Source of the DNA: Solimonas sp. K1W22B-7
GTDB taxonomy: Bacteria; Pseudomonadota; Gammaproteobacteria; Nevskiales; Nevskiaceae
Direction of reading: 5' to 3'
Assembly: GCF_003428335.1 (NCBI RefSeq)
Contig: NZ_CP031704.1
Location: 4,786,071 to 4,850,070, forward strand
DNA: 64,000 nt
The notes under the pieces are model-generated. The model had not been told where the DNA came from and did no database searches. It was given only the letters and a program-made list of their open reading frames with translations. How positions within the stretch are numbered: the stretch's first letter is position 1; each line of letters begins with the position of its first letter. Positions 25,907 through 36,905 of this stretch are shown in pieces. The translations under genes were made by a program, and so were the position numbers.

Positions 25907-27541
25907 ATGGCAGTTTTTCGTAGTCGTATCACGGTGACCAGTGACGAGTTCCGGCGCAACCGGGAGGGCATGCTGGGGCTGGTCGAACAGTTTCGCGCGC
26001 TTGAAGACCGTGCCCGCATCGCGTCGGAGCGTTCGAGTGCGCGCTTCACCGCAAGAGGGCAATTGCTGCCGCGCGAACGGCTGGCCCGGCTCCTCGATCC
26101 CGGCGCGCCTTACCTCGAGATCTGCAACCTCGCGGGCTACGCGATGACCGACAACGGTCAGGATGCGCCCCGCGAAACCTCGATCCCCGGTGGCAGCCTG
26201 CTGGCTGGAATCGGCTTTGTCTCAGGCGCTCGCTGCGTCGTCGCCGTCACCGACTCCGGCATCAACGCCGGCGCGCTCCCCGCCGCCGCGATCCAGAAAA
26301 TCCTTCGCGTGCAGATGATCTCCCAGGAGAACCGGCTGCCGTTCGTACATCTGGTCGAGAGCGCCGGCGCCAGCATTCCCGCATTCCGGGTGGAGGGTTT
26401 CGTGCGCGGCGGAGAATTGTTTGCCAACCTCGCGCGCCTGTCTGCGGCGGGCATCCCGGTCATCACGGTATTGCACGGCTCGTCCACCGCCGGCGGGGCC
26501 TACATGCCGGGCCTGTCCGACGTCGTGGTCGCGGTACGCGGCCGGGGCAAGGCCTTCCTCGCCGGCCCGCCCTTGCTCAAGGCGGCGACCGGCGAAATTG
26601 CCAATGATGAAGAGCTGGGTGGCGCGCAGATGCACGCCGAGGTGTCCGGCCTGGTGGAATACCTCGCCGAGGACGACAGCGACGCCATCCGGCTCGTGCG
26701 GCAGGTCGTCGCCCGCCTTGCCTGGGGCGCACAGACCCTGCGCCCCGTGCCCAGCGGGTTTGCGCCGCCCAACTATGACCCCGACGAAATCGCCGGAATC
26801 GTGCCACTGGATTACCGCAGGCCCTACGATGTGCGCGAAGTCGTCGCCCGCGTTGTCGACGGCTCCGACCTCTGCGACTTCAAGTCGCGCTACGGCGCAG
26901 CGACGGTCTGCATGGAAGCAGAAGTGCATGGCCGGCCGGTGGCCTTCATCGGCAACAACGGACCCATCGACAACGAGGGCGCCACCAAGGCGGCGCACTT
27001 CATCCAGCACTGCTGCCAGGTCGGCACGCCGATCACCTATTTGCAGAACACCACCGGCTTCATGGTCGGCACCGCCTACGAGCGCAGCGGGATGGTCAAG
27101 CACGGGTCGAAGCTGATCCAGGCCGTCGCCACCGCCTCGGTGCCGCAGTTCACGATCATGACCGGCGCCAGTTACGGGGCGGGCAACTTCGGCATGTGCG
27201 GGCGCGGCTTCGACCCGCGCTTCCTGATGAGCTGGCCCAACTCGAAAATCGGCCTGATGGGTCCCGAGCAGGCCGGCATGACGATGCGCATCGTCGCCGA
27301 GGCCGCCGCGCTGCGTAAGGGGGCCTCACTCCCCGAGGCGCAATTCGCCACCAAGGAGCAGGAAATCATTGATCTGCTCAACCGGCAGGCCGATGCCTTC
27401 TACACCTCCGGGCGGGTGATCGACGACGGTGTCATCGATCCCCGCGACACGCGCCGCGTCCTCGCCTTCCTGCTCGCCACGGCTGCCGAGGCCGGCCAGC
27501 TCATTCCCCGGCCGCTGAGCTTCGGCGTCGCCCGCCTGTGA
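25907..27541 (+). CDS. Acyl-CoA carboxylase carboxyltransferase (beta) subunit
   Basis: This 544-residue carboxyltransferase subunit is of the methylcrotonyl-/geranyl-CoA carboxylase type. It moves CO2 from carboxybiotin to a branched enoyl-CoA. Family blocks are ARERLARLLDPG-like RERLARLLDPGAPYLEI, GSSTAGGAYMPGLSD, FLAGPPLLKAATGE and GASYGAGNFGMCGRGFDPRF. The ATG at 25907 gives the family length; earlier in-frame ATGs run into the operator. It is first in a seven-gene plus-strand operon with its biotin partner at 28401-30380. Whether it carboxylates geranyl-, methylcrotonyl- or another acyl-CoA cannot be fixed by eye. Confidence 0.93.
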   Translation: MAVFRSRITVTSDEFRRNREGMLGLVEQFRALEDRARIASERSSARFTARGQLLPRERLARLLDPGAPYLEICNLAGYAMTDNGQDAPRETSIPGGSLLAGIGFVSGARCVVAVTDSGINAGALPAAAIQKILRVQMISQENRLPFVHLVESAGASIPAFRVEGFVRGGELFANLARLSAAGIPVITVLHGSSTAGGAYMPGLSDVVVAVRGRGKAFLAGPPLLKAATGEIANDEELGGAQMHAEVSGLVEYLAEDDSDAIRLVRQVVARLAWGAQTLRPVPSGFAPPNYDPDEIAGIVPLDYRRPYDVREVVARVVDGSDLCDFKSRYGAATVCMEAEVHGRPVAFIGNNGPIDNEGATKAAHFIQHCCQVGTPITYLQNTTGFMVGTAYERSGMVKHGSKLIQAVATASVPQFTIMTGASYGAGNFGMCGRGFDPRFLMSWPNSKIGLMGPEQAGMTMRIVAEAAALRKGASLPEAQFATKEQEIIDLLNRQADAFYTSGRVIDDGVIDPRDTRRVLAFLLATAAEAGQLIPRPLSFGVARL

Positions 27542-27582
27542 CGCATGCGAGCCGGACAACCCCTTTGCAGAACGGAACCTAC

Positions 27583-28404
27583 ATGCCCTTGAACGATCTC
27601 GACGACCTGCTGCTGGATGAGCGTGCCGGCGTCCTCACCGTGACGCTCAACCGGCCGGAACGGCGCAATGCGCTTTCCGCGACGCTCATCAACAGTTTGC
27701 AACAGCTTGCCACCTATGCCCGGCAAAACCATGGCACGCTGCGCGCGGTGGTTCTGCGCGGCGCCGGTGGGGTGTTCTGCGCAGGCGGCGACATCAAGGA
27801 CTTCCGTAGCGTCAGCCAGAACGGCGTCTCGGATGCCCGGCAGATTGCGGCGCACAACCGCACTTACGGCACGCTGTTGTCCGCATTGGACCGCCTGCCG
27901 CAGGTGGTGATCGCCGCCGTCGAGGGCGCTGCGATGGGCGGCGGCGTTGGGCTGGCCTCGATCGCCGACATCACACTCGCGACGGCGGACGCCCGCTTCT
28001 CCCTGACCGAAACCACGCTGGGTCTGCCGCCCGCGCAGATTTCTCCGTTCGTGGTCGCCCGCGTCGGCGCGCATCAGGCACGGCGCCTGATGTTGACCGC
28101 CGCGCGCTTCGACGCCGCCACAGCGGCCGCGCTCGGTCTCGTCGATGAAGTGCTTGCCGACTCCATCGCGCTCGACCGCGCCATCGAGCGTGTGCTGGCA
28201 CAGGTGCTGCGCTGCGCGCCCGGTGCGAACGCCATGACCAAGAACCTTGTCCACGCCGCAGCGACCACCCCGCTCGACGAACTGCTCGACACCGCCGCAG
28301 CACAGTTTGCCGCGGCCATGCTGGGCGCCGAAGCACGCGATGGCGTCTCCGCTTTCATAAGCAAAGGCCACCCGTCCTGGGTGCCGCAGGACGGTGCTCG
28401 ATGA
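27583..28404 (+). CDS. Enoyl-CoA hydratase (AtuE/LiuC-like)
   Basis: This 273-residue crotonase hydrates an enoyl-CoA. It shows TLNRPERRNALS, oxyanion block FCAGGDIKDF, second block GAAMGGGVGLASIADI and SLTETTLGLPPAQISPF, with Glu in the expected region. Its position between the carboxylase beta and alpha genes is the arrangement of LiuBCD and AtuCEF, suggesting it hydrates the carboxylated (glutaconyl-type) product. A GTG at 27538 overlaps the stop of the previous gene and would add 15 residues; I prefer the ATG at 27583 because the crotonase domain begins there. Its 3' end overlaps the next gene by 4 bp. Confidence 0.88.
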   Translation: MPLNDLDDLLLDERAGVLTVTLNRPERRNALSATLINSLQQLATYARQNHGTLRAVVLRGAGGVFCAGGDIKDFRSVSQNGVSDARQIAAHNRTYGTLLSALDRLPQVVIAAVEGAAMGGGVGLASIADITLATADARFSLTETTLGLPPAQISPFVVARVGAHQARRLMLTAARFDAATAAALGLVDEVLADSIALDRAIERVLAQVLRCAPGANAMTKNLVHAAATTPLDELLDTAAAQFAAAMLGAEARDGVSAFISKGHPSWVPQDGAR

Positions 28405-30380
28405 GGTTCGACACCGTTCTGATCGCCAATCGCGGCGAGATTGCCGCGCGGGTCATCCGCTCTGCCCGCGCACAGGGCTACCGCACGGTGGCGGTATATT
28501 CCGATGCTGACGCGGGTGCGCCGCACACATGCGCCGCAGATGTCGCGGTGCGGATCGGGCCGGCGCCGGTCCGCGAGTCCTACCTCGACCCGCAGCGCAT
28601 CATTGACGCCGCGCGGCGCGCTGGTGCGCAGGCCATCCATCCGGGATACGGCTTCCTGTCGGAGAACGCGGCGTTCGCAGAGGCCTGCGCCGAGGCCGGG
28701 CTGGTGTTCATTGGCCCTCCACCGGACGCGATCCGCAAGATGGGTGACAAGGCGGCGGCCAAGCGGCTGATGCTGGAAGCCGGCGTGCCACTGCTCGCCG
28801 GATACCAGGGTGAGGCGCAGGGCGACGAGGTGCTGATCGCCGAAGCCCGTCGCATCGGCTATCCGGTGATGGTGAAAGCCGCCGCCGGTGGTGGTGGCAA
28901 GGGCATGCGCCTGGTCGCGGCAGCCGAGGCATTGCCGGCGGCGCTGGCCGCGGCGCGGCGCGAAGCCGCCGCCGCTTTCGGCTCGGACGTGCTCATCATC
29001 GAGCGGGCAGTGGTACGCCCTCGCCACATCGAGATCCAGGTTCTGGCCGATGAGCACAGGCATGTGATCGCCCTCGGCGAGCGTGACTGCTCAGTCCAGC
29101 GCCGCCACCAGAAAGTGATCGAGGAAGCTCCCAGCCCGGCGGTGAATGCCGCTCTGCGCGAGGCGATGAGCAAGGCCGCCATCGCCGCTGCGAGGCGGGT
29201 CAGTTATGTCGGCGCGGGCACAGTGGAGTTCATCCTCGACGAAGACGGCAGCTTCGCGTTCCTGGAAATGAACACGCGCCTGCAGGTCGAGCACCCGGTC
29301 ACCGAGTTCATCACCGGTCTCGACCTCGTGGCCTGGCAGCTTCGCATCGCCCAGGGCGAGCCGCTGACGATTGCGCAGGAGGATGTTCGCCTAGACGGTC
29401 ATGCCATCGAAGTCCGGCTGTACGCCGAAGACCCGGCCAATGGCTATCTGCCATCGGTCGGGCCCGTGTCGGCATGGCAGCCGCCCTCCGGTGACGGTAT
29501 CCGTGTCGATGCCGGTATCGCCGCCGGCAGCAGCGTCAGCTCGAACTACGATCCGATGCTGGCGAAGATCATCGCGCACGGCCGGGATCGCGATGACGCG
29601 CGACGGCGGCTGATCGCCGCGCTGGAGCAGACCACCCTGCTCGGGGTCACCACCAATCGCGGGTTTCTCGCCGACATCCTGCGTCACCCGGCGTTCGCGG
29701 CCGGCGCCGCGACGACAGCCTTCCTCAACGAGAACGTATTGAATGGGCCGCGGCTCCCTACGACCGCGCAACTGGCGATTGCCGCCGCCTTCCTGCACCG
29801 CGAGCGCGAGCGCGCAGCCGAGCGCCGCAGCCCCGGCCTGTCCGGCTGGAGCAATGCCGGCCGTCAGAAGGCGACCCAGTTGCTGGCATTCGGAGATCAC
29901 AAACTCGCGGCGCAGCTGAGCCGCGGCGCCAGCGGGCTCGAGGTCAGTCTCGACGGCGCCTGCCACCACATCGTGCTGAGCGGCGAACAACTCAGCATTG
30001 ACGGCGTGAGCGTTGAAGCCACCGCGGTCTTTCCCGCCGCGGATCAGGTGCTGATCCGTTTCCCGCAACTGGATCTGGCGGTACGCGATGTGCTGCTCGC
30101 CGAGCCGGTGTCCGCCACGGCCAGCGGCAGTGGCGTGCTGACAGCCCCGATGCACGGCGTCGTGACCGCAGTGTTCTTCCCCACCGGCGCGGAAGTCGCC
30201 GTCGGTGACACCCTGCTGGTGCTGGAGGCGATGAAAATGGAAATGTCCATCGTTGCCGATGTGGCCGGCCGCATCGGCGAGATCATTGCCGCAGGCACGC
30301 AGGTCGTCGCCAATCAACTGCTGGCGCGCATCGCGCCCACACCCATTTCGAAACAAGAAAAAATCGAGGATGTAGCATGA
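28401..30380 (+). CDS. Acyl-CoA carboxylase biotin-containing (alpha) subunit
   Basis: This 659-residue subunit has biotin carboxylase (about 1-450; VLIANRGEIAARVIRSARAQG, AAGGGGKGMRLV, EMNTRLQVEHPVTE), a linker domain, and a biotinyl domain at the C-terminus with the biotin-accepting Lys612 in EAMKMEM. It carboxylates its own biotin with ATP and bicarbonate and serves the beta subunit at 25907-27541. Length and layout match geranyl-/methylcrotonyl-CoA carboxylase alpha subunits (AtuF/LiuD). ATGA overlaps link it to the genes on both sides, so expression is tightly coupled. Confidence 0.94.
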   Translation: MRFDTVLIANRGEIAARVIRSARAQGYRTVAVYSDADAGAPHTCAADVAVRIGPAPVRESYLDPQRIIDAARRAGAQAIHPGYGFLSENAAFAEACAEAGLVFIGPPPDAIRKMGDKAAAKRLMLEAGVPLLAGYQGEAQGDEVLIAEARRIGYPVMVKAAAGGGGKGMRLVAAAEALPAALAAARREAAAAFGSDVLIIERAVVRPRHIEIQVLADEHRHVIALGERDCSVQRRHQKVIEEAPSPAVNAALREAMSKAAIAAARRVSYVGAGTVEFILDEDGSFAFLEMNTRLQVEHPVTEFITGLDLVAWQLRIAQGEPLTIAQEDVRLDGHAIEVRLYAEDPANGYLPSVGPVSAWQPPSGDGIRVDAGIAAGSSVSSNYDPMLAKIIAHGRDRDDARRRLIAALEQTTLLGVTTNRGFLADILRHPAFAAGAATTAFLNENVLNGPRLPTTAQLAIAAAFLHRERERAAERRSPGLSGWSNAGRQKATQLLAFGDHKLAAQLSRGASGLEVSLDGACHHIVLSGEQLSIDGVSVEATAVFPAADQVLIRFPQLDLAVRDVLLAEPVSATASGSGVLTAPMHGVVTAVFFPTGAEVAVGDTLLVLEAMKMEMSIVADVAGRIGEIIAAGTQVVANQLLARIAPTPISKQEKIEDVA

Positions 30381-32203
30381 GCGAACGGCAAATGAAGCCC
30401 ACCGTTACCATCGGCGGAGCCGCCGGCATGTGGGGAGATTCGTATCTCGCCACCCCGCAACTGCTGGCCGACGGGCGCTGCAACTACCTGATCTACGAGG
30501 GCCTGGCCGAGATCACCATGGGCGTGCTCACCAAGGCACGCCTCAAGGATCCGACGCAGGGCTATGCGCGCGACATCATCGCGGTCATCGGCAGCAATAT
30601 TGCCGCGTTCCGCGAGCGCAAGGTTCGCGTCATCACCAATGCGGGCGGCATCAATCCACAGGCCGCCGCGGAGGCCTTGCGCGTCCTGGCCGACAAGGCG
30701 GGTGTAAAGCTGTCGGTAGCGACGGTGGTGGGCGACGACCTGCTCGCGCAAGCGGACACGCTCCGCAGCAGCGGCCTGACCGAGATGAGCCACGGCACTC
30801 CGATCCCGCCATCCCCGGTGAGCTTCAACGCCTACCTCGGCGCACGTCCGATTGCCGCAGCCCTTGCTGCCGGCGCCGATATCGTGATCACCGGCCGCTG
30901 CGCCGACAGTGCGCTGGTGCTCGGGCCGCTGATCCACGAGTTTGGCTGGAAACACGAGGACTACGACCAGCTGTCGGCGGGCAGCCTTGCAGGCCACCTG
31001 CTCGAATGCGGCCCGCAATCCACCGGCGGACTGCTCACGGACTGGCGCGCCACGGGAAGCTGGGCGAACAGCGGATACCCGATCGCCGAGGTTGCCGCCG
31101 ACGGCAGCTTTGTCATCACCACGCCCAGCGGCAGTGATGGTCTGGTTGACCCTCGCACCGTCACCGAACAGTTGGTCTACGAGATCGGTGATCCCGCGGC
31201 CTACCTGCTGCCGGATGTCGTCTGTGACTGGACGCAGGTGCGCGTGTCGGAAATCGCGCCGAACCGCGTCGAGGTTCGCGGCGCCCGTGGCACGGCCCCG
31301 ACTCCGACGCTCAAGGCCTGCGCGCAGGTGCTCGACGGCTACCGCCTCAACATCCTGTTTTTCCTCGGAGGCCGCGAGGCTGTGCCCAAGGCGCGCCGGG
31401 TCGCTGCAGACCTGGTCGCTCGCGGCCGCACGCTGTTGGCGGCGAAGGGCTTTGCCGGCTTTCGCGGCGAGCGGATCGAGATCATCGGGGCCGAAGATAC
31501 TTACGGCGCGAACGCCCGCCGGCAGGATGCGCGCGAGGTCATGGTGCGGATCGCCCTGCATCACGACGACGCCAAGGCGCTGGGCAGCTTCTCCCGCGAG
31601 TTTCCTTCCATGGGGCTGTCAGGCCCGCCGGGGATGGGCGGTGGCGGCGCCTTGCCGCAGCCCTCGCCGGTCATGCGCCTGGAAAGCTTTCTTGTTTCGC
31701 GAGAACGGGTGCCCGCAACCGTCGAGGTCGATGGGAAGCCCGTCGCGGCGGCTGACGTGCCTGCGCAGATCTGCAAACCCTGCACCGCCCGCCGTGGCAT
31801 CGATGCGCCCATTCCCCCGGCCGGGCCGGAACAGGCGATGGTCGAAGTGCCGCTCATCGCCATTGCGCATGGCCGCAGCGGCGACAAGGGCAACGACAGC
31901 AACATCGGGATCATCGCCCGGGATGCGGCTTTCGAACCCATCATTCACGCGCAGCTCACGGCCGCGCGGGTCGCCGAGTATCTCGCGCACTTCGGGGCCA
32001 CACGGGTTGAGCGCTTCGTCCTGCCGGGTATCCGCGCGGTCAATTTCGTCTTGCGCGAAAGCCTCGCCGCCAATGGGACGATCTCGCTGAGAATCGACCC
32101 TCAAGGAAAGGCCGCCGCGCAGCAACTTCTGGATATGCCGATCCGCATCCCCACCCAGCTGCTGGCATTGGCATCCATCGAGAGCGACCGGCCGGGCCGC
32201 TGA
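30377..32203 (+). CDS. atuA: Acyclic terpene utilisation AtuA family protein
   Basis: This 608-residue AtuA-family (DUF1446) protein opens with the conserved IGGAAGMWGDSY and YEGLAEITMG, includes TGRCADSALVLGPLIHEFGW, and has the C-terminal domain with AHGRSGDKGNDSNIG. AtuA is required for growth on citronellol and geraniol in Pseudomonas aeruginosa, but its biochemical role is not established. Its stop-start overlap with the carboxylase alpha gene and presence of the carboxylase/hydratase block support a branched isoprenoid-type substrate. Other atu genes (such as an HMG-CoA-lyase-like step) are not visible in this window. Confidence 0.93.
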   Translation: MSERQMKPTVTIGGAAGMWGDSYLATPQLLADGRCNYLIYEGLAEITMGVLTKARLKDPTQGYARDIIAVIGSNIAAFRERKVRVITNAGGINPQAAAEALRVLADKAGVKLSVATVVGDDLLAQADTLRSSGLTEMSHGTPIPPSPVSFNAYLGARPIAAALAAGADIVITGRCADSALVLGPLIHEFGWKHEDYDQLSAGSLAGHLLECGPQSTGGLLTDWRATGSWANSGYPIAEVAADGSFVITTPSGSDGLVDPRTVTEQLVYEIGDPAAYLLPDVVCDWTQVRVSEIAPNRVEVRGARGTAPTPTLKACAQVLDGYRLNILFFLGGREAVPKARRVAADLVARGRTLLAAKGFAGFRGERIEIIGAEDTYGANARRQDAREVMVRIALHHDDAKALGSFSREFPSMGLSGPPGMGGGGALPQPSPVMRLESFLVSRERVPATVEVDGKPVAAADVPAQICKPCTARRGIDAPIPPAGPEQAMVEVPLIAIAHGRSGDKGNDSNIGIIARDAAFEPIIHAQLTAARVAEYLAHFGATRVERFVLPGIRAVNFVLRESLAANGTISLRIDPQGKAAAQQLLDMPIRIPTQLLALASIESDRPGR

Positions 32204-32237
32204 AATTCTGTTTTAACCCTTGCATAGAAGGTAAGAA

Positions 32238-33446
<1,209 letters not shown>

Positions 33447-33450
33447 ACAC

Positions 33451-35610
33451 ATGTCCGACATCAAATGGCAAAAGGATGCCGAAGGTATCGTCATCCTGAC
33501 CCTGGACGCCGAAGGCGCGTCCGCCAACACGCTCACCGAAGGTTTCGAGCGCGCGCTCACTGCGACGGTGCAGCGCCTGGCCACCGAGCGCGAGTCCATC
33601 ACCGGCGTCATCCTGACCTCGGCCAAGAAGACCTTCTTCGCGGGTGCCGACCTCAATCGCTTTCTCAGCTTCACCTCCGCCGAAGTGCCTGCCCTGAGCG
33701 CGGAGCTGAACCAGATGAAGGCGGATCTCCGCACGCTGGAAACGCTGGGCGTTCCCGTGGTGGCCGCCATCAATGGCGCCGCGCTCGGCGGCGGCTACGA
33801 GATTGCGCTGGCCTGCCATCACCGCGTGGCGCTGGAGGTGCGCGGCAGCGAAATCGGCCTGCCCGAGGTGACGCTGGGTCTGCTGCCTGCCGCCGGCGGC
33901 GTGACACGCACCGTGCGGATGTTCGGCATCCAGAAGGCGCTGACGGACGTGCTGCTGCAGGGCCAGCGCTACAAGCCGGCCAAGGCGCTGGCGGTCGGCC
34001 TGGTCGACGAACTCGCGCAGACGCCGGAAGAACTCATGGCGAAGGCCCGCGCCTGGATCAAGGTCAACCCGGCTGCCCAGCAGCCCTGGGATGTGAAGGG
34101 CTACAGGATTCCGGGCGGTACGCCCTCCACCCCGGCCTTTGCCGCCAATCTGCCGGCCTTTCCGGCCAATCTGCGCAAGCAGCTCAAGGGCCAGCCGATG
34201 CCGGCGCCGCGCGCGATTCTGGCGACTGTCATCGAGGGCACGCAGGTCGACATCGACGGCGCCTTCAAGATCGAGACGCGTTACCTGATGGAGCTGGTCA
34301 CCGGCCCGGTCACCCGCAACATGATCCAGGCCTTCTTCTTCGATCTGCAGTCCATCACCAGGGGCGGCAGCCGGCCGAAGGGCTATCCGGTCACCGAGTT
34401 CCAGAAGTCCGTCGTGTTGGGCGCCGGCATGATGGGCGCCGGCATTGCCTATGTGCAGGCCATGGCCGGCATGCAGGTCATCCTCAAGGACCGCAGCCTG
34501 GAAGCGGCCGAAAAGGGCAAGGCCTATTCACAGGGCCTGCTCGACAAGGCCGTCGCCAAGGGCCGCATGAGCCCCGAGAAGCGCAACGAAATCCTGGCCC
34601 GCATCGTCCCCACTGCCAATGACGAGGACTGCGCCGGCGCGGACCTGGTGGTCGAGGCCGTGTTCGAGGACACGGAGCTGAAGAAGGCCGTGTTCGCCAG
34701 CATCGAGAAGCGGGTCCGCCCCGACGCCCTGCTGGCCTCCAACACCTCCACCTTGCCGATCACCCATCTCGCCACCGGTGTCCAGCGGCAGGAGGACTTC
34801 ATCGGCCTGCATTTCTTCTCGCCGGTGGACAAGATGCCGCTGGTCGAGATCGTGGTCGGCGACAAGACCAGCGATGCCACGCTGGCAAAGGCGATCGACT
34901 ATGTGCTGGCTATCAAGAAAACCCCCATCGTCGTCAACGACAGCCAGGGCTTTTTCACCAGCCGCGTGATGGCGGGCTTCCTCTTCGAGGCCGTCGCCAT
35001 GCTCAACGAGGGCGTCAGCCCGGTGTCCATCGAGCAGGCCGGCACCCAGGCCGGCTTCCCGGCGGGGCCGCTGCAGGTGCTGGATGAACTCACGGTCTCG
35101 CTGGCGTTGAAGATCCTGATGCTCATGAAGACGGCCTTCGCGGACAAGGGCAAGACCTTTACCGGCGTCGAAGCCGAACCGGTGCTGACCCGAGTCGTCA
35201 ACCAGTACCAGCGCTCGGGGCGTTCCACCGGCGGCGGCTTCTACGACTACGACGCAAAAGGCAAACGCATCGGCTTGTGGCCCGGCCTGAAGGACGCCTT
35301 CAACAGCGGCTCCCGCGAGATTCCCTTCGAGGACATGAAGGAACGCATGTTGGTCCTGATGGCGGTCGAAACCATCCGTTGCTTCGACGAGGGCGTGCTG
35401 CGCACCGTGCCGGACGCCAACATCGGCTCGATCTTCGGCATCGGCTACCCGGCGTGGACCGGCGGCGTCATCCAGTACATCAACCAGTACCCCGGCGGAC
35501 TGCCTGGTTTTGCCGCCCGCGCGACGGAACTGGCCGGACGCTACGGCGCGCGCTTCACCCCGCCGCCGTCACTGGTCGCGCGCGCCGCTGAAGGCAAGGC
35601 CTACGCATGA
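33451..35610 (+). CDS. FadB-like multifunctional beta-oxidation protein
   Basis: This 719-residue protein combines enoyl-CoA hydratase (about 1-195; FFAGADLNRF, NGAALGGGYEIALAC, Glu139 in IGLPEVTLGLLP) and NAD-dependent 3-hydroxyacyl-CoA dehydrogenase (about 315-610 plus C-terminal repeat). The NAD motif GAGMMGAGIAY is at 324-334, the catalytic His in GLHFFSPVDKMPLVEI. Start 33451 is preceded by GAGAGG; an in-frame start at 33406 lies inside the thiolase gene. It works with the adjacent thiolase and the acyl-CoA dehydrogenase that follows. Confidence 0.95.
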   Translation: MSDIKWQKDAEGIVILTLDAEGASANTLTEGFERALTATVQRLATERESITGVILTSAKKTFFAGADLNRFLSFTSAEVPALSAELNQMKADLRTLETLGVPVVAAINGAALGGGYEIALACHHRVALEVRGSEIGLPEVTLGLLPAAGGVTRTVRMFGIQKALTDVLLQGQRYKPAKALAVGLVDELAQTPEELMAKARAWIKVNPAAQQPWDVKGYRIPGGTPSTPAFAANLPAFPANLRKQLKGQPMPAPRAILATVIEGTQVDIDGAFKIETRYLMELVTGPVTRNMIQAFFFDLQSITRGGSRPKGYPVTEFQKSVVLGAGMMGAGIAYVQAMAGMQVILKDRSLEAAEKGKAYSQGLLDKAVAKGRMSPEKRNEILARIVPTANDEDCAGADLVVEAVFEDTELKKAVFASIEKRVRPDALLASNTSTLPITHLATGVQRQEDFIGLHFFSPVDKMPLVEIVVGDKTSDATLAKAIDYVLAIKKTPIVVNDSQGFFTSRVMAGFLFEAVAMLNEGVSPVSIEQAGTQAGFPAGPLQVLDELTVSLALKILMLMKTAFADKGKTFTGVEAEPVLTRVVNQYQRSGRSTGGGFYDYDAKGKRIGLWPGLKDAFNSGSREIPFEDMKERMLVLMAVETIRCFDEGVLRTVPDANIGSIFGIGYPAWTGGVIQYINQYPGGLPGFAARATELAGRYGARFTPPPSLVARAAEGKAYA

Positions 35611-35642
35611 CGCTGAGAGAAACCATGAGCGAAGAGAACAGC

Positions 35643-36800
35643 ATGAACTTCACCAGCGAACACGAACAGTTCCGGGCCTCTGTCCGTCGTTACGTAGAAA
35701 AGGAAATCAACCCGCATATCGAGGAGTGGGAGCGGGCTGAAATGATGCCCCTGCACGAGATCTTCGCCGACATGGCGAAGCTCGGCTTCCTCGGCCTGGA
35801 TTACGATCCCGCCTATGGCGGCCAGGGCGCCGATCACCTGTTCACGCTGGTGCTGGCCGAGGAATTGGGGCGCATCGACAACGGCGCCTTCCCGATGGCG
35901 TTCGGCGTGCACAACGGCATGGCCACGCCGTCGCTGCACGATCACGGCACGCACGAACTCAAGGAGGCCTTCCTGGCCCCGGCCATGCGGGGCGAGATGG
36001 TCGCGGCCGTCGCCATCACCGAACCCGGTGCCGGCTCCGACGTGTCGGCGATTCGCAGCCGCGCGCGCCGCGACGGCGATGACTGGATCATCAACGGCTC
36101 CAAGATGTTCATCACCAACGCGCTGCAGGCCGACTGGCTGTGCGTGCTGGTGCGGACGTCCGATGAAATCGGCTTCCGGGGCATGAGCCAGATCATCGTT
36201 CCCGCCAAGACCCCCGGCTTCAAGGTGTCGCGCAAGCTCGACAAGCTCGGCATGCGCGCCTCCGATACGGGGCTGCTGTCGTTCGACGACGTGCGCGTGC
36301 CGGTCAGCAACACCATCGGCCAGATTGGCCGCGGCTTTCAGCAGCAGATGCAGCAGTTCGTGCGCGAACGCATGTGGGGCTGCTACTCCGTGCCCCCTTG
36401 CATGGATATCGCCCTGGCCCGCACCCGCGATTATGCCCGCCAGCGCAAACTGTTCGGACAGACGCTCGCCGACAACCAGTATCTGCAGTACCAGTACGCC
36501 GAGTTCGCCGCGGAAGTCGACTTGCTGCGGGTCTACAACCACGAAATGGGCAAGGCCTTTGCGCGCGGCGAAGACACAACCCGGCGCGCCACCATCGCCA
36601 AACTCAAGGCCGGCCGCTTGAGCCGCCAGGTGGCGGACTGGTGCGTACAGGTCCACGGTGGCATCGGTTACATGGAAGAAACCTGGACCTCCCGCTTTTT
36701 CCGCGATAACCGCCTGCTCGGCATCGGCGGCGGCGCCGACGAAGTAATGATGCGCGTGCTCTCCACCATGGACGGCTTCACCGGCGGTGCTGCGAAGTAA
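35643..36800 (+). CDS. Acyl-CoA dehydrogenase (AtuD-like)
   Basis: This 385-residue flavin dehydrogenase closes the carboxylase/AtuA operon. It has AVAITEPGAGSDVSAIRSRA, WIINGSKMFITN, KLGMRASDTGLLSFDDVRVP, YARQRKLFGQ and VHGGIGYMEETWTSRFFRDNRL. Sequence style resembles citronellyl-CoA dehydrogenase AtuD, which fits the context, but substrate is not proven. Three in-frame ATGs are possible: 35607 (overlapping the FadB stop by 4 bp), 35625, and 35643. I chose 35643 for GAAGAGA at good spacing and because the domain starts there (MNFTSEHEQF). Confidence 0.92.
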   Translation: MNFTSEHEQFRASVRRYVEKEINPHIEEWERAEMMPLHEIFADMAKLGFLGLDYDPAYGGQGADHLFTLVLAEELGRIDNGAFPMAFGVHNGMATPSLHDHGTHELKEAFLAPAMRGEMVAAVAITEPGAGSDVSAIRSRARRDGDDWIINGSKMFITNALQADWLCVLVRTSDEIGFRGMSQIIVPAKTPGFKVSRKLDKLGMRASDTGLLSFDDVRVPVSNTIGQIGRGFQQQMQQFVRERMWGCYSVPPCMDIALARTRDYARQRKLFGQTLADNQYLQYQYAEFAAEVDLLRVYNHEMGKAFARGEDTTRRATIAKLKAGRLSRQVADWCVQVHGGIGYMEETWTSRFFRDNRLLGIGGGADEVMMRVLSTMDGFTGGAAK

Positions 36801-36864
36801 GCGATTTGTTCAGACAGAACTGAAGGCCGGACGGTTGTCAGCTCAGGTTTCGGACTGGTGCACA

Positions 36865-36890
36865 GCAGGAGCCAGCTTGCTGGCTCCTGC
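36865..36890. terminator. Hairpin terminator between convergent genes
   Basis: A perfect 12-bp stem (GCAGGAGCCAGC / GCTGGCTCCTGC) with a TT loop lies 64 bp after the plus-strand operon and just after the minus-strand prpE stop. A T-rich run (GGGGTTTTGTT) follows on the plus strand. It probably ends the long carboxylase operon and may act both ways. Confidence 0.8.
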
Positions 36891-36905
36891 ATATCAGGGG
36901 TTTTG